A DNA stretch of 64,000 nt from Botryosphaeria dothidea (taxonomy: Eukaryota > Ascomycota > Dothideomycetes > Botryosphaeriales > Botryosphaeriaceae): assembly GCA_011503125.2 (NCBI GenBank), contig WWBZ02000001.1, forward strand, positions 2,666,001 to 2,730,000, written 5' to 3'. The notes under the pieces were generated by a model. It made no database searches. It had not been told where the DNA came from and saw only the letters and a program-made list of their open reading frames with translations. Made by a program: the position numbers and the translations under genes. The number at the start of each line of letters is the position of its first letter. The stretch's first letter is position 1. This document shows positions 1 to 12,744 of this stretch, piece by piece.

Positions 1-26
1 TAACTTCATCCTTTGCACCCGTCAAA

Positions 27-2095
27 ATGCTTGCTACCGATTCTCTGCATACCATCAAACTCCCCTCCTTCACGAAGCCGCAGCCCGATCTCTCCTCAAA
101 ATCCTCCTGCTCTCCCGTCAACCCGGCTGAGATTGCGTCCAAATGGCTCACATCTTTCGCATCCGCCCTGTCCAATTCCGACCTCAACGCTAGCCTCCCA
201 GCCGTACTCCATGCAGACTGCTGGTGGCGCGACCACCTCGCCCTTTGCTGGGATCTGCGTACCGTCCACGGTATCGATTCTCTGAAAAACTACGTCGGCG
301 CTGCACAACCACACTTCCAACTCCAGCCCACCACTCTCGCCGGGTCTGGCCAGTTCGCCCCGAGTGTGAAGACTCCAATTGAGGGGCTGGAATGGGTCGA
401 GAGTATGTTCTACTGGGAGACGAGCATCGGCCGTGGTAAGGGAATGCTCCGCCTCGTACAAGATGATAACGGTGTCTGGAAAGCGTTCATGCTGTACACG
501 GCACTGCAGGAGCTCAAGGGCTTCGAAGAGAAGATTGGCGACAGGAGGCCACATGGCGGAAACAATTCCTTGGTCGGGGGTGTGGGCAAGGGAAACTGGC
601 TTGAGCGCAGACAGAGGCAGCTCGACTTCTTGGATGAAGAGCCACAGGTGGTTTGTGTTGGTGCCGGTAAGTGGAGAACGAAGTGACTGTTGCACTGAAA
701 TAAGCGCTAAAACACCACCAGGCCAATCTGGACTCAATCTTGCGGCAAGACTGCAGGCGTTGGGAGTATCCTGCTTGTTGGTTGATAGGAACAAGCGTGT
801 TGGAGACAATTGGAGGAGCCGTTATCGCGTGAGTTTGCGAGACCTCAATCTCACTGCAGGTACTAATGCGGGACTTTAGACACTTGTTACCCACGATCCT
901 GTTCAATACAGCCACATGGCGTACATGCCATTCCCTTGCACCTGGCCCCTGTTCACACCCAAGGACAAGCTCGGAGACTGGTTTGAGGCCTACGCAACGC
1001 TTCTAGAAATCAACGTCTGGCTCCAAAGCACCATCACCTCCTCCTCCTACTCCGACTCCACGCACACCTGGACCATCACCATCAAGCGCGAAAATGGCCA
1101 GACCCGCACCCTTCATCCCAGACACATCGTCTTCTGCACCGGGCACTCCGGCGAGCCCAAGATCCCCAACTTTCCGGGCCAGTCCACCTTCGCCGGCACA
1201 GTCTATCACGGCAGCCAGCACACCGATGCCACCGCCAGCGGCACCGACCTCTCGACCAAGAAAGTCGTCGTCGTCGGCACCGGCAACTCCGGGCACGACA
1301 TCGCGCAAAACTACCACGACGCCGGCGCCGCCAGCGTGACGATGGTGCAACGACGCGGCACGTACGTCATCTCGGCCGCCGAAGGCAAGGGGCTCTTCGC
1401 CATGCACACCGGCCTGTACGACGAGCGCGGCCCGCCGACCGAGGACGCCGACGTGTTCGCGCAGAGCCTGCCCATGGCCGTGCAGTTCGCGCTGCACGTG
1501 CCCTTCACCACGATGCTGCGCGACGACCTGGAAAAAGAAAACCTCGACGGCCTCGCGAGCGCTGGCTTCGAGGTCGACTTCGGCCACGACGGCAGCGGCC
1601 TGTTCAGGAAGTACATGACGCGCGGCGGCGGCTACTACATCGACGTCGGCTGCTCGCGGCTCATCGCCGAGGGCAAGATCAAGGTCGCCCGCAGCGCGGA
1701 CGGCATCAAGGCCTTCGAGCGGGACGCCCTGGTCCTGGCGGACGGGCAGAGGCTGGAGGCGGATATCATCGTGTTGGCGACGGGGTATGACAATATGCGG
1801 ACGAGTGTGGAGAAGGCGTTGGGCAAGGAACAGGCGGAGAGGTGTAAGGATGTGTGGGATTTGGACCAGGAGGGCGAGCTGAATGCGGTAAGTCTTTCTT
1901 CAATGCCGAGAATTATTTCTCTATATCCCTCTTTGGAAGTGACATTGACTGATTCTTGACTGCTGCTGGCAGATGTGGCGGCCCAGTGGGCACCCTGGGT
2001 TGTGGTATATGGGTGGCAACCTGGCTCTCTGCAGGATCTACTCCAAATTCCTTGCCCTGCAGATCAAGGCCGTTGAGGAAGGGCTGAACGTTTGA
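27..2095 (+). CDS. FMO-type flavin monooxygenase with N-terminal NTF2-like domain
   Basis: Modelled in four exons (27-666, 722-828, 880-1887, 1973-2095), 625 aa, with phases that agree at every junction. Residues about 30-170 resemble the NTF2/SnoaL-like module found in front of many fungal FMOs. The FAD site VGAGQSG spans intron 1 near residue 212. The FMO signature FAGTVYHGSQH lies near 353-363 and the NADPH site VVGTGNSG near 380. A C-terminal ATG-type motif (LATGYDN) follows. These are hallmarks of class B flavin monooxygenases, including YUCCA-like enzymes, which oxygenate soft nucleophiles or carbonyls using NADPH and O2. The substrate cannot be read from sequence. The start is the first ATG with a good context (gtcaaaATG). 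The gene stands alone and converges on the GOGAT gene. The family call is firm, the physiological role is unknown. Confidence 0.9.
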
Positions 2096-3077
2096 TGGCC
2101 GCCCTGAAGAGATAGATCACTAACTGAGAAAGAGCGCATGAGACCAGAAGAATTGGGGAAACTGAATTGATATATCGGATAGACAAAGCTAAAACATAGA
2201 TGAATACACACACTATCTTAACTGATTGAGCCCGTGCTGTGTCTAAGTGTATTTGATAGTGACAAACTAATAATTGCCTAAGCATAACCGGAGCTAATGG
2301 CCAGTTAACTAGTTCGCCTAATCATGAGCACATAATTGCTTCAATTGCGAATACATTTGCTCGTTTGCACGAAATGCAGCCAAGTTGAAGAACATGGGAT
2401 AAATGCAGATTCTATTGCTTTCTTCACTAAGCAGTACAAGTCACAGATGGAGGTGATCCGTTGCTTCTAGTGCTAATCGGTTTGAAACGATAGTAGCCAG
2501 CTAAATCAATCGATCGCATCGTAAGACGTCGAACTTAATTTCAAAACAATTCTCGATCCGAAAACTAAAGCAATGCATAAATCAAGCAATCGAAGCTAAA
2601 GCAAAACGCCGTTCCTGTCGTCACTTAAAACTCAGTGGACAAACGGCCATAACTGAAAAGAGAAAAGAGAAGACTGCGAAAAGGAGAAAGGGCCGATTGT
2701 ACAAAGGCCTCAGTAGAGATAAAACGAAGAAATCCATGCCGCCCACGAAATACTGGGGTTCCTTATGGTATGAATAGTTTTTTATGTTGTTCTTCCTTTG
2801 ACCCCGCGTCCCTTCTTGACCTTTCGAAAAAATAAAATGAATCATCTCTGCAAAGCTTCTCCCTGTCTTCAATCATACAAGCGTCCATCATCCCATGACT
2901 TTTTATAAGATTTTTGGAATCGCAACTCCTTAGAACCCTTGTAATCGGAAAGCAGGAAATTTGTCGTTGAACCTCTACCGTCACGCTGTACAAGTATCTT
3001 TGAAAATTGAGGGTATCGCAAGGAAAGAATGTGAAATGCCGTGCAAAGTGAAAATGTCATCGAAGATGAAGCGGCAT
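2096..3077. other. Convergent 3' intergenic region
   Basis: AT-richer 982-bp spacer between the ends of the monooxygenase and glutamate synthase genes. It presumably holds both 3' UTRs and polyadenylation signals. I see no gene or repeat in it. Confidence 0.6.
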
Positions 3078-6000
3078 TTAAGCAGCAGAGGTGATGAGCT
3101 CCTTAGGGGCGGCTTCCTTGTTCATGAGCTCATAGGGAGGACGTTTGACGATACCGCCGGTGACGGGCAGCTGGGTGCCAACGCCGGTGAGGAAGGTATC
3201 AACATCGCGAGCGCACATGCGGCCCTCGTTGATGCCCCACACGATGAGGGACTGACCACGGCGGCAGTCGCCAGCAGCGAAGACGCCAGGAACGTTGGTG
3301 TTGTACTTGCCCGCAGGAGTCTTGACGTTCTTGCGAGCATCCTTCTCGATGCCTTCGCCGAGAACACGGTCCTCAGGACCCAAGAAACCCATGGAAAGCA
3401 GGACGAGGTCGGCAGGGAAGTACTGCTCGCTGCCCTCGACCTGCTTCATGTCCCAACCACCAGTGGCGCTCTTCGTCCACTCAACGCGTATGGTGTTGAT
3501 GCCCTTGACGCGACCACTGCCGTCATCGACGAAGTCCTTGGACATGACACAGTACTCACGCGGGTCCTTGCCGTGGTGGGTCTTGACCTCGGAGTGGCCG
3601 TAGTCGACACGGTAGATGCGAGGCCACTGAGGCCAGGGGTTGTCGCGAGCACGCTCCGGCGGAGGCTGAGGAAGCAGCTCGAAGTTGGTGACCGACTTAG
3701 CACCGTGACGGAGCGAGGTGCCGATACAGTCGTTGCCAGTGTCGCCACCACCGATGACAACGACGTGCTTGTCCTTGGCCGAGATATAGGCTTTGTCAAC
3801 AAGGTTGGAGTCGAGCAGGGACTTGGTGTTCTTGTGAAGGAACTCCATGGCGAAGTGAATACCCTCCAGCTTGCGATTAGGAATGGGCAGGTCACGGGCA
3901 ACAGTAGCACCAGTGGCCAGAACGACCGCATCGGTCTCAGTCCTCAGGGAGTCCAGGGTAACGTCACCCTCACCAACGGCAACACCAGGCCTGAAGTTGA
4001 TACCCTCGGCGGCCATGAAGTCAACACGGCGCTGGACAACCTTCTTGTCAAGTTTCATGTTGGGAATGCCGTACATGAGAAGACCACCAATGCGATCAGC
4101 GCGCTCGTAGACGGTAACACTGTGGCCAGCCTTGTTCAGTTGGTCGGCCGCGGCAAGACCGGCGGGACCAGAGCCAATGACGGCAACCTTCTTGCCAGTG
4201 CGATACTTAGGCGGCGAAGGAACCATCCAGCCCATCTCGAAGCCGCGGTCAATGATGGCACATTCAATGGACTTGATGCCAACGGGGTCTTCGTTGATGC
4301 CGAGCACGCAAGCACCCTCGCAAGGAGCAGGGCAGACACGACCAGTGAACTCGGGGAAGTTGTTGGTCATCAGCAGACGCCTAAGTGCATCCTGCCACTG
4401 ATTTTGAAAAATCAGCTCATTGAACTTGGGAATAATATTGCTGATCGGGCAACCGCTGTCAGACTGACAGAAGGGAACACCGCAGTCCATGCAGCGAGCA
4501 GTCTGATACTTGAGCTCATCCTCGGTGAGGCGTTGAGACAGCTCCTGCCAATCGCGGGTGCGGGTCTTGGGGTTGCGGTATTTCTCCGAGCGACGCTGGT
4601 ACTTCATGAAACCTTTGGTCTTGTCAAGGACAAGTGCAGCACGCTTCTTCTCGGCCTTAGCATCGCTGACACTCTCTTCAATGTCGAGAAGGTTGCTCTT
4701 CTTCTTGTCCTTCTCAGCCTCCTTCTTCTTAGACTCCTCGTGAGCAGCGCGGACAGGGTTGCCAGGGAGGATGGGCAGAGGGTACTGCTGCTTCTTGGCC
4801 TCGGCGGACTTGGCAGCCTCCTCCTCAAGGACGCGCTTGTAGTCCGTTGGAAGGACCTTGACAAAGCGAGGAAGAGCGCGGGTGAAGTCGAGCAAAATGC
4901 GGGCGGCCAGCTCGGAGCCAGTGTAGTGGTGATGATCCTCAATGAGACCACGGACGAAGGCAATTTCGGTAGGGTCCTCAAGAGCAGAGAGCTCCACCAT
5001 CTCCTGGTTGACCTTGCTCTCAAAGTCGTGATGCATGTCGAGAACGTAGGCAATACCACCAGACATACCGGCAGCGAAGTTGCGACCAGTGGAGCCAAGA
5101 ATGAGAACACGACCACCAGTCATGTACTCGCAACCGTGGTCACCAATACCCTCGACGACCGCCGTGACACCGGAGTTACGAACGGCGAAACGCTCTGCAG
5201 CAACGCCACGGAAGAAGCAGGTACCGCGAGTGGCACCGTACAAGCAGACGTTGCCAATAAGGACGTTCTCCTCAGCCTTGAAAACAGCTGACCTAGGTGG
5301 GTAAACGATGAGGCGACCACCAGAAAGACCCTTGCCCACATAGTCGTTCGCATCACCCTCAAGCTCAAGGGTGACACCAGGAGCAAGGTAGGCACCAAAC
5401 GACTGACCAGCAGAACCCTTGATGTTGACGTGAATAGTGTCCTGCGGTAGACCGGCCTCGCCGTATCTCTTGCTGATATGGTAGGACAGGGAAGCACCCA
5501 TGGCACGGTCAGTGTTGACAATGTCACACTCAATGCGGGTAGGGAGACCCTTCTCCAGGGCAAGCTCGGATTCGGCGATGAGCTTGTTGTCCAGACGAAC
5601 GTGGAGGCGGTGGTCCTGCTTGCGGACGTTGTAGGTGGCGACACCAGGACGGAGAGTATGGGCCGGGGTAAGGATGAGCGAGAGGTCGATGTTCTCCGTC
5701 TTGGCAGTACGGAGGTCATCGCGGATCTTGAGAACATCACAACGGCCAACCATCTCGTTGATGGTGCGGAAACCAAGCCTGGCCATGATGGCACGGAGCT
5801 CGTTGGCGATGTAGTAAAAGAAGTTGATGACGTGCTCAGGAGTACCCAAGAACTTCTTCCTGAGCTCAGGATCCTGGGTGGCGATACCAACGGGGCAAGT
5901 GTTCAAGTCTGTTACACGATCAGCGTGTGAATTGCGTTCAAGGGATCAAAGAATACTTACGGCACTTCCTCATCATGATGCAGCCCATAGCGATCAAGGG

Positions 6001-6622
6001 AGTGGTAGCGAAACCCCACTCCTCGGCACCCAACAAGGTAGCAATAGCGACATCGCGACCAGTACGAATCTGGCCATCCGTCTGGACAATAACACGACCA
6101 CGGAGATCGTTGAGAACCAGAGTCTGGTGGGTCTCAGCCAGACCCAGTTCCCAAGGCAGACCGGCGTACTTGATACCAGTCCATCTGGAGGCACCAGTTC
6201 CACCGTCATGACCAGAAATGAGGATGTGGTCGGCCTTGGCCTTGGCGACACCAGAGGCAACAATACCAACACCAGTCTCAGACACAAGCTTGACGGAGAC
6301 GCGAGAGCGAGGGTTGGAGCACTTCAGGTCGTAAATAAGCTGTTTGAGATCCTCAATGGAGTAAATGTCGTGGTGAGGAGGAGGGGAGATCAGACCAACA
6401 CCAGGAGTGGAGTGACGGGTCTTGGCAATAGGTCCAGAGACCTTGTGGCCAGGCAGCTCACCGCCCTCACCGGGCTTAGCACCCTGGGCCATCTTGATCT
6501 GAAGCTCATCAGCATCGGCAAGGTAGTGGCTAGTGACACCGAAACGGCCGGAGGCGACCTGCTTGATAGCAGACCTCATAGTATCGCCGTTCTCCATGAT
6601 GGCGCTGCGCTCAGGGTCTTCA

Positions 6623-6653
<31 letters not shown>

Positions 6654-9600
6654 GACGGTTCATGGCGACAGCAAGTGTCGAGTGAGACTCCATGGAGATG
6701 GAACCGTAAGACATGGCACCAGTGACGCAGCGCCTGACGATCTCGGTCCAGGGCTCGACCTGCTCAATCGGAACAGGCGTGCACTCATCAAAGTTGAAGT
6801 CCAAAAGACCACGGAGAGTGCAGTCCTTGATACGCTCGTACTCAGTCTTAGAATAGGCTTCATAAGACTTGTCATTCTTCGTGCGAACAGCGTCTTGGAT
6901 GTTGGCAATCGCCGTAGGGTCGTTGACGTGGGGCTCGCCACCGTCTCTCCAGTGGTACTCTCCAGTCTCAGAGAGACCAGGAACCTCAACAATGGGGCGG
7001 CTAGGGAAACCCTTCTCATGAAGAGCGAAAGCATCCTGGGCAATGAGCTCGAAGGTCATACCCTTGATACGGCTTGCGGTACCAGTGAAGCAGCGATCCA
7101 CGACGGAGTCATCGATACCAAGGGCTTCAAAGATTTGAGCACCCTTGTAGCTCTGCAGGGTCGAGATACCCATCTTGCTCATGACCTTCAGGATGCCACC
7201 ATCGCAGGAGTGCTTGTAGTTGTCGATAAGCTGCTTCGGCTCAAGCTTCTTGCGGATGAGCTTCTCGCGGTGCATCTTCAGAATGCACTCGATGGCGAGG
7301 TACGGGCAGATACCGTCGGCACCATAACCAACGAGAACGCACATGTGGTGAACCTCACGGGCCTCACCAGTCTCAACGATAAGAGCAACCCTGGAACGCC
7401 ACCTGTTCCTCACAAGGTGGTGGTGAACCATACCAGTAGCCAGCAGAGCAGAGACTGGGACGCGGTCAGCGGACACAGCACGGTCGGAAAGAATGAGAAC
7501 GCTGTGACCCGCCTCAATACCAGCGGTCGCGGCATCGCAAATGCGGTCAAGAGCATCCAAGTATCCCTGAACACCATCCTGCTTGGGGAACGTGATGTCG
7601 ATGACCTGGCTGGTCCAGTGGGGCTGAACGATGTGCATGTTGTTCAGGGCGTTGAACTCCTCGATTGAAAGGATGGGAGAGGGCAGAAGGAGACGATGTG
7701 CCTGGGTCTCGTCCATCTCGAGCAAATTACCCTGGGGACCGACATATGCCTCCAATGACATGACGATAGCCTCACGGATGGGGTCAATCGGGGGGTTGGT
7801 GACCTGAGCGAAGAGCTGACGGAAGTACTCAAAGAGCAGACGGGGCTGACCTGCCAAACAGGCAAGCGGCGCGTCGTTGCCCATAGATCCCAGTGCTTCC
7901 TTGGAGTCAGCAGCCATGGGGCCAAGAAGCAAGCTGACCTGCTCGAGAGAGTAGCCGAAAGCCCTGAGGCGAGGGTCCTCCTGAACCTTGGTCTCGGTGA
8001 TGGTGTGCGAAAGGTCCTCACCCTTCTGGGTGAGAGCGCCGTAGATACCACTCATGGTAAGGAGGTGCTTGTCGATCCATGCCCTGAAGTCGTGCCTGTT
8101 GGCGATAGTAGCCTTCAACTCGCTGTCGTCGACAATGCGGCCTGCAACGGTATCAACGAGAAGCATCCTTCCGGGCTGCAGTCTGCCCTTCTGAACAACA
8201 CGCTCGGGATCAATGCTGATGGTACCGACTTCAGATGCGCAAATAATGCGGTCATCGTCGGTGACGTAGTAACGGCAAGGACGGAGACCGTTGCGATCCA
8301 GATTAGCACCACAGTACCTGCCATCAGCGAAGGTGAAGAGCGCGGGGCCGTCCCAGGGCTCCATCATGCAGCCAGCCCACTCATAGAAAGCCTGCTTGGC
8401 AGGATCCATGGCATGGTTGCCCTGCCATGCCTCGGGGACCATAAGCATGACAGCCTCAGGAAGGGAGAGAACGCCGTTGATGACGAGCAGTTCGAGCACG
8501 TTGTCGAATGCTGCAGAGTCGGAACCGCCATCCTCAATGATGGGGAAGAGCAGTTCAAGCTCGTCGCCGAAGAGGTCGGACTTCAAATTACCCTCGCGAG
8601 CTCTCATCCAGTTCTTGTTGCCGCGTAGGGTGTTGATTTCACCGTTGTGAGCTGCCCATCGGAGAGGCTGAGCGCGATCCCAACTAGGGAAAGTGTTCGT
8701 CGAGAAACGGGAGTGAACAAGAGCAAAGTGGCCCTCGTAGTCAACATTGACCAAATCGTGGTAATATTCGTATACTTGGACGGGGGCAAGTTGTCCCTTG
8801 TAGACGATGTTCTTGTTGCTCAAAGAGCAGAGGTAAAACCAGTTGTGAAGACCAATGACGTGCGTCGCCCTCTTGCGCAGCACATACAGCTGCCTCTCAA
8901 ACCACGGCTCGTCAAACTCCTTAGAGTACGTCTCCTTCGGCGCATTGCTAGGGCCATAGGCATCCCTGGCAACAACGAACGGCTGCAGGATGATGGGCTC
9001 CCTTGAAAGCGCCGCCGGACCCAGCAGCGTCGAGTCCTTGGGAACCTCTCGCCATCCAAGAACCCGCAAACCAAGAGAATCCGCAATCTCCTCAAACGTA
9101 GCAATTGTCTCCTTCAATATCTCCGTATCCGGCTTGAAGAACAAGTTGCCTGCAGCATACTGGCCCTGAGGGGGCAACTTGATGCCCTGGTCCCGCTCAA
9201 AGTTCTTGATGAAGAATTTGTGGGGGATGGAGGTCATGACACCCGCACCGTCGCCATCTCTGGCGTCTGAGCCGACCGCACCGCGGTGGGTCATGTTGCA
9301 CAGAAGGTTCCGAGCTGAAGAACATTATGCATTAGTGATTGGCTCTGGCAGTGTGGGAGTACGAAGTTTACCATCGCTGACGATTTTGTGGCTCGCAATG
9401 CCCTTGATGTTGCTGTGTGATCGTTAGCCAAGAGTCCGGTGGGACAGGCGCGATCATGAGGTATCACTTACGCAGCGAAACCGACACCGCACGCATCCTT
9501 CTCCAGCTCCGGGTCGTAAAGACCCTGCTTCTTAGGAAGCGCGCCCGCCCATGACTTGTTGTCCGGAGTATTTTCGTACTCGTAGACACTGGACGTGTAT

Positions 9601-9656
9601 TCTTCCTCAATACTGTCGCATTGTTTGGTATCCTCAGCGAACGAGACCCGACCCAT
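3078..9656 (-). CDS. GLT1: Glutamate synthase (NADH-GOGAT), fused large and small subunits
   Basis: Converts 2-oxoglutarate plus glutamine to two glutamates using NAD(P)H, the GOGAT arm of ammonium assimilation. Exons read in transcript order are 9656-9472, 9412-9372 (41 nt), 9314-5961 and 5908-3078, giving about 2136 aa, the usual eukaryotic fused size. The class II amidotransferase nucleophile is Cys56 in [11 protein letters not shown], preceded by a propeptide. The FMN and 3Fe-4S region carries [17 protein letters not shown] across the last intron. The beta part has the cysteine-rich region [16 protein letters not shown] and CPAPCEGAC, the FAD site [12 protein letters not shown] and the second nucleotide site [14 protein letters not shown] 9656 is the first ATG downstream of a likely leader-intron acceptor and has G at -3. 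The frame is open upstream to about 9758 but without an ATG. No damage is seen. Long antisense open frames across this gene are a codon-bias effect. Confidence 0.97.
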
Positions 9657-9758
9657 AGCTTCGGCGACAGGCCGAATCTTGCTGCGATGAGGAGAGGACT
9701 GCAGGAGCGCTTTTCGCGTGTGCTTGGTGTGTGGTGAGTTGCCTGGTAGTGTTGCCGC

Positions 9759-10202
9759 CTGGGAGGTCAATGGTTAGCGGAAGGCCTGGCAAGGCTGCTC
9801 TGCGGGCGGACGCTGTGGGTAGAGTGATGTCGGGCGACGATGGCGGGGGAAGTGAGGCGGACAGGTAAGGTGCGGCGAAGAAAGTTGGGCAGAGGGTTGG
9901 CAAGCTAGCAGTGGAATGAAGAAAAGAGGTTGACGGTGGCGATCGGGGATCGAGGTTCCAGCGGGCAGCAGGCGAGCTGTCGTCTGCGCACGTCTGGTCG
10001 ACCACGTTTCCGACGATCTCCAGGCAGATGATGTAGTTCAGACGCCGGGGGCTTCTGTGTCGTCGCCAGGCGCTGTCGATAAGAGAGCTTGGGCGAATCA
10101 CAGGCCGTGTGGGGCGCACGGTACTAGCCCTGCTCGGCAGGAATTTTGCTGAACGTGGCGAGGGAGGGTGGAGGAGGAGGATAAATCGGATGGGGCACTC
10201 AC
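9759..10202 (-). other. GLT1: Probable 5' UTR intron of the glutamate synthase gene
   Basis: On the minus strand a consensus donor GTGAGT (top-strand 10197-10202) is paired with an acceptor CCTCCCAG ending at 9759, which has a CTAAC branch site about 18 nt upstream. Removing these 444 nt leaves a leader with no ATG before the proposed start at 9656. This is inference from splice signals only. Two GATAA motifs (10078-10083 and 10180-10184) lie inside the intron and could bind AreA-type GATA factors. Confidence 0.45.
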
Positions 10203-10413
10203 GCGATGGGGTAGATTGCAAGATGGAAGCACGGCTGGGTCACTGCGTGCGCAACGCTACCAGAGTGACAACTGAAGAGAGGGAGTGCGAGAAGCAGGAG
10301 GTAGCCGAAGGCGGAGGGTGAGGCAGGCTTATGAAGGCCGTCTCCTGCCCTGAAGGTGGGGAAAGCGACGAAAACGCTAGAGCCAGAGCCAGATTACCAT
10401 TATGATATTTTTC

Positions 10414-10992
10414 ATTGGCACGTATGGAATCGTTTTACCAATGGCAATGGCCTGGTTGGCCTCGCCGCGAGCTCCATCTGTTTCGCCCTCTGCTCTAAGT
10501 TTGCTGCTCTAAGAAGATCATTTCCGGGCCGTCCACCACCTCGTCGCCCTCCACGCTGCCGTCCATGCCGGCTTCCATAGCCATCCTCCCCAGCGCCGCC
10601 CCAGAGGCAGGAAGAGGCTCGCCTGACGGCGGCGCGCGAGTGCTCCGCATTCGCAACTGCCGCTTGGCAGGCCCAGGTGCTCCGCGCACATGTTTATTTA
10701 TCTGCATACGTCTGTCGTGAAAAATTCCCTGCTACCCCACGGTTTCTGCCACGGCGCGCGGCCGAAAGCTGCTTAGATCTCGCCGGCTTCCCAGGGCGGT
10801 GGCAGCAGGTGTAGCTAAGCAGAGCCTGTGATTGGCTAATGCGCTGTTCGATGACATGGCGATGGCTGGTCGGTGCAGCTCGCATGCGGCTTGAGCTCAG
10901 TCCAAGCTTCGAGGAGGACGACGACGGCCGCGAATCAGCCCGCGCGCGCGTTTCGAGCTTGCGTTTCCGCGGCCGTGATTGGCCGCCATTGG
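10414..10992. promoter_or_regulatory. Cluster of CCAAT boxes upstream of glutamate synthase
   Basis: CCAAT or its complement ATTGG occurs at 10414-10418, 10438-10442, 10831-10835, 10978-10982 and 10988-10992. The last pair is spaced 10 bp, one helical turn. Fungal promoters often use such sites for the HAP/CBC complex. Function here is inferred from motif and position only. Confidence 0.35.
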
Positions 10993-12744
10993 CTGCTCGA
11001 GTTTCCCTGAGGGTAATTCAAGCTCGTCATGACGCCGCCCTGTTCTTATCGCGACCCTCCCCAGGCGCTCATCCGCGTGCGCTTCCGGAAGCGGCATGCG
11101 TGATAGACTGTTAAAGCTCCCCGCTTGCCCAGCTGTGCGCTGCGAGCCCGCGTCGCCGACCGTCGGCGCCCGCTTGCAATTCCGTGATTTGCGGCGCTGC
11201 GTTGACCAAATGGGCAGCGCAACCCACGCGGCCGCCGGGCGCAAAGCGAGGTCCGGCTGGGACACATGCCCCTAACAGCGACAAAATATCCACCGACTGG
11301 ACGCGGAGCAGGCCGAGCACGCGTCGGAATTACACGGAACCCTGTCTGAGCCGCCTCGCCCACCCACCCGCATGCCACTCACCAGACGGACATTATTTTC
11401 CATGAGTCACCCAAAGACCTGCTAACCAACGCCTCCAACACGACCCGAGTCCGATATCGCACCTGGCCTTCCTGTCGCTACCGAGTGGTGTCGTCTTACG
11501 ACCGTCCTCCCCTACGGCCGAATTGGGCTGGGTTGCCGCCGCCACAAGTGCTTCTGCAAGCGGGCATCTGCCTGCGCCGTCAGATCCCATCAGGGTCCTC
11601 GATGCCGCTGCCGTTGCCTCTGTCTGCGCGGGCGAAACCGCGCCGCTGCACCGACGCACCGTTGCACTTTCGTCTGCATCCGCATCCGCCGGGGCCTGGG
11701 GTTCGGTCGTGATCGTGACGGTAGCGCCTCTGGTGCATGCATCGGTCTTCCGAGCATTCGCCCCGTCCCAGCTCTGTAGAACTAGGTTATGCCGTCGCCT
11801 CTGTACACGTAGGTACCTGAATCAGTAACTAGTAGTATGCTTTTTGCCGCCAGCCTGATGTCCGCCTGCGAGGCTGCTCAGGGTCCGCCGGGGACCAATC
11901 TTAAGCCTGAATTGCCTGCATATGCTGCAACCCTCCCACGCGTGCACTGATCGTGTCCGGGTCGCGTGCCCCGGCCGCCGATCGAGGCGAATGCGCCAGA
12001 GCGGTGGGTGCAAGTCACAGTTGAATGAAATTGAAACTGCAGTGATGCGGAAACTGGTGCCGCGTGGGATACTCCAAGTGGATGCGCTGGGATTTCCTCT
12101 TTCGGCTTGCACTTTGGACACCGTGGGGCAGGTCTGACCGTATCATCAGAGCCAACATCGTGACAAAGCCATTTCTACGTCTGCATGTTTGGCAGCCATG
12201 CAGGAGGTGGCCCAACAATCCCTCAAACAGCCGTGGCCACCTTGGGTGTCGATGCTTCCAGCCTCGGGGCCGCCCCTCCTCCGTGACTTTTCTCACCGGC
12301 CCGGTTTTTGTTCGAAACAACAAGGGCTTCCGACATCTTGTACCGTCATTGAATCAAACGCAAGCCCGCGGGACTGGTCGGAAGCATTATAAATGGGGTA
12401 TTGTGTATGCCAATGCTACCTATTCCCGGGTATGCCAATGGATCTCTACCACGCTAGAACCATCCTCGTGCCAATGCGTAGTCTTTGATAACATACCCCG
12501 CACCTAATTATTTTTTCGTTTATGGTTTTGGGAGGCAGATGCCATCCCCGATCATGATATTTTCGTGCATGATTGCCACCCCATCATCCAAGATCAGAGA
12601 ACCGCTTTCTACCGAAGATTGAAGTGGAAGTTGAGGGGTATGCGACCTGTACAATTCTGCGCGACTGTCAGCCTCCCATTCTGAAGGTTCGATCTCCTGC
12701 GGCACAGCGCCAGCATTCTGGTGGAGCAACGGGGCACGCACGTC

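Larger units (their letters stand above)
9657..12744. other. Long intergenic and leader region between CHZ1 and glutamate synthase
   Basis: About 3.1 kb that is GC-rich and contains the probable leader intron and CCAAT boxes listed separately. Short open frames exist on both strands. None has a recognisable domain, convincing start context or partner exon. I see no protein gene, RNA gene or transposon. Confidence 0.5.

Noticed and set aside
2961..5291. Long open frame of 776 codons on the plus strand, and a similar one at 5824-7668
   Set aside because: Both lie antisense to glutamate synthase, have Leu/Val/Asp-rich composition without domains, and arise from its strong codon bias.
11393..11828. 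Several overlapping frames in the GC-rich spacer upstream of glutamate synthase
   Set aside because: Frames on both strands are equally open, reflecting GC content; no homology or start context.
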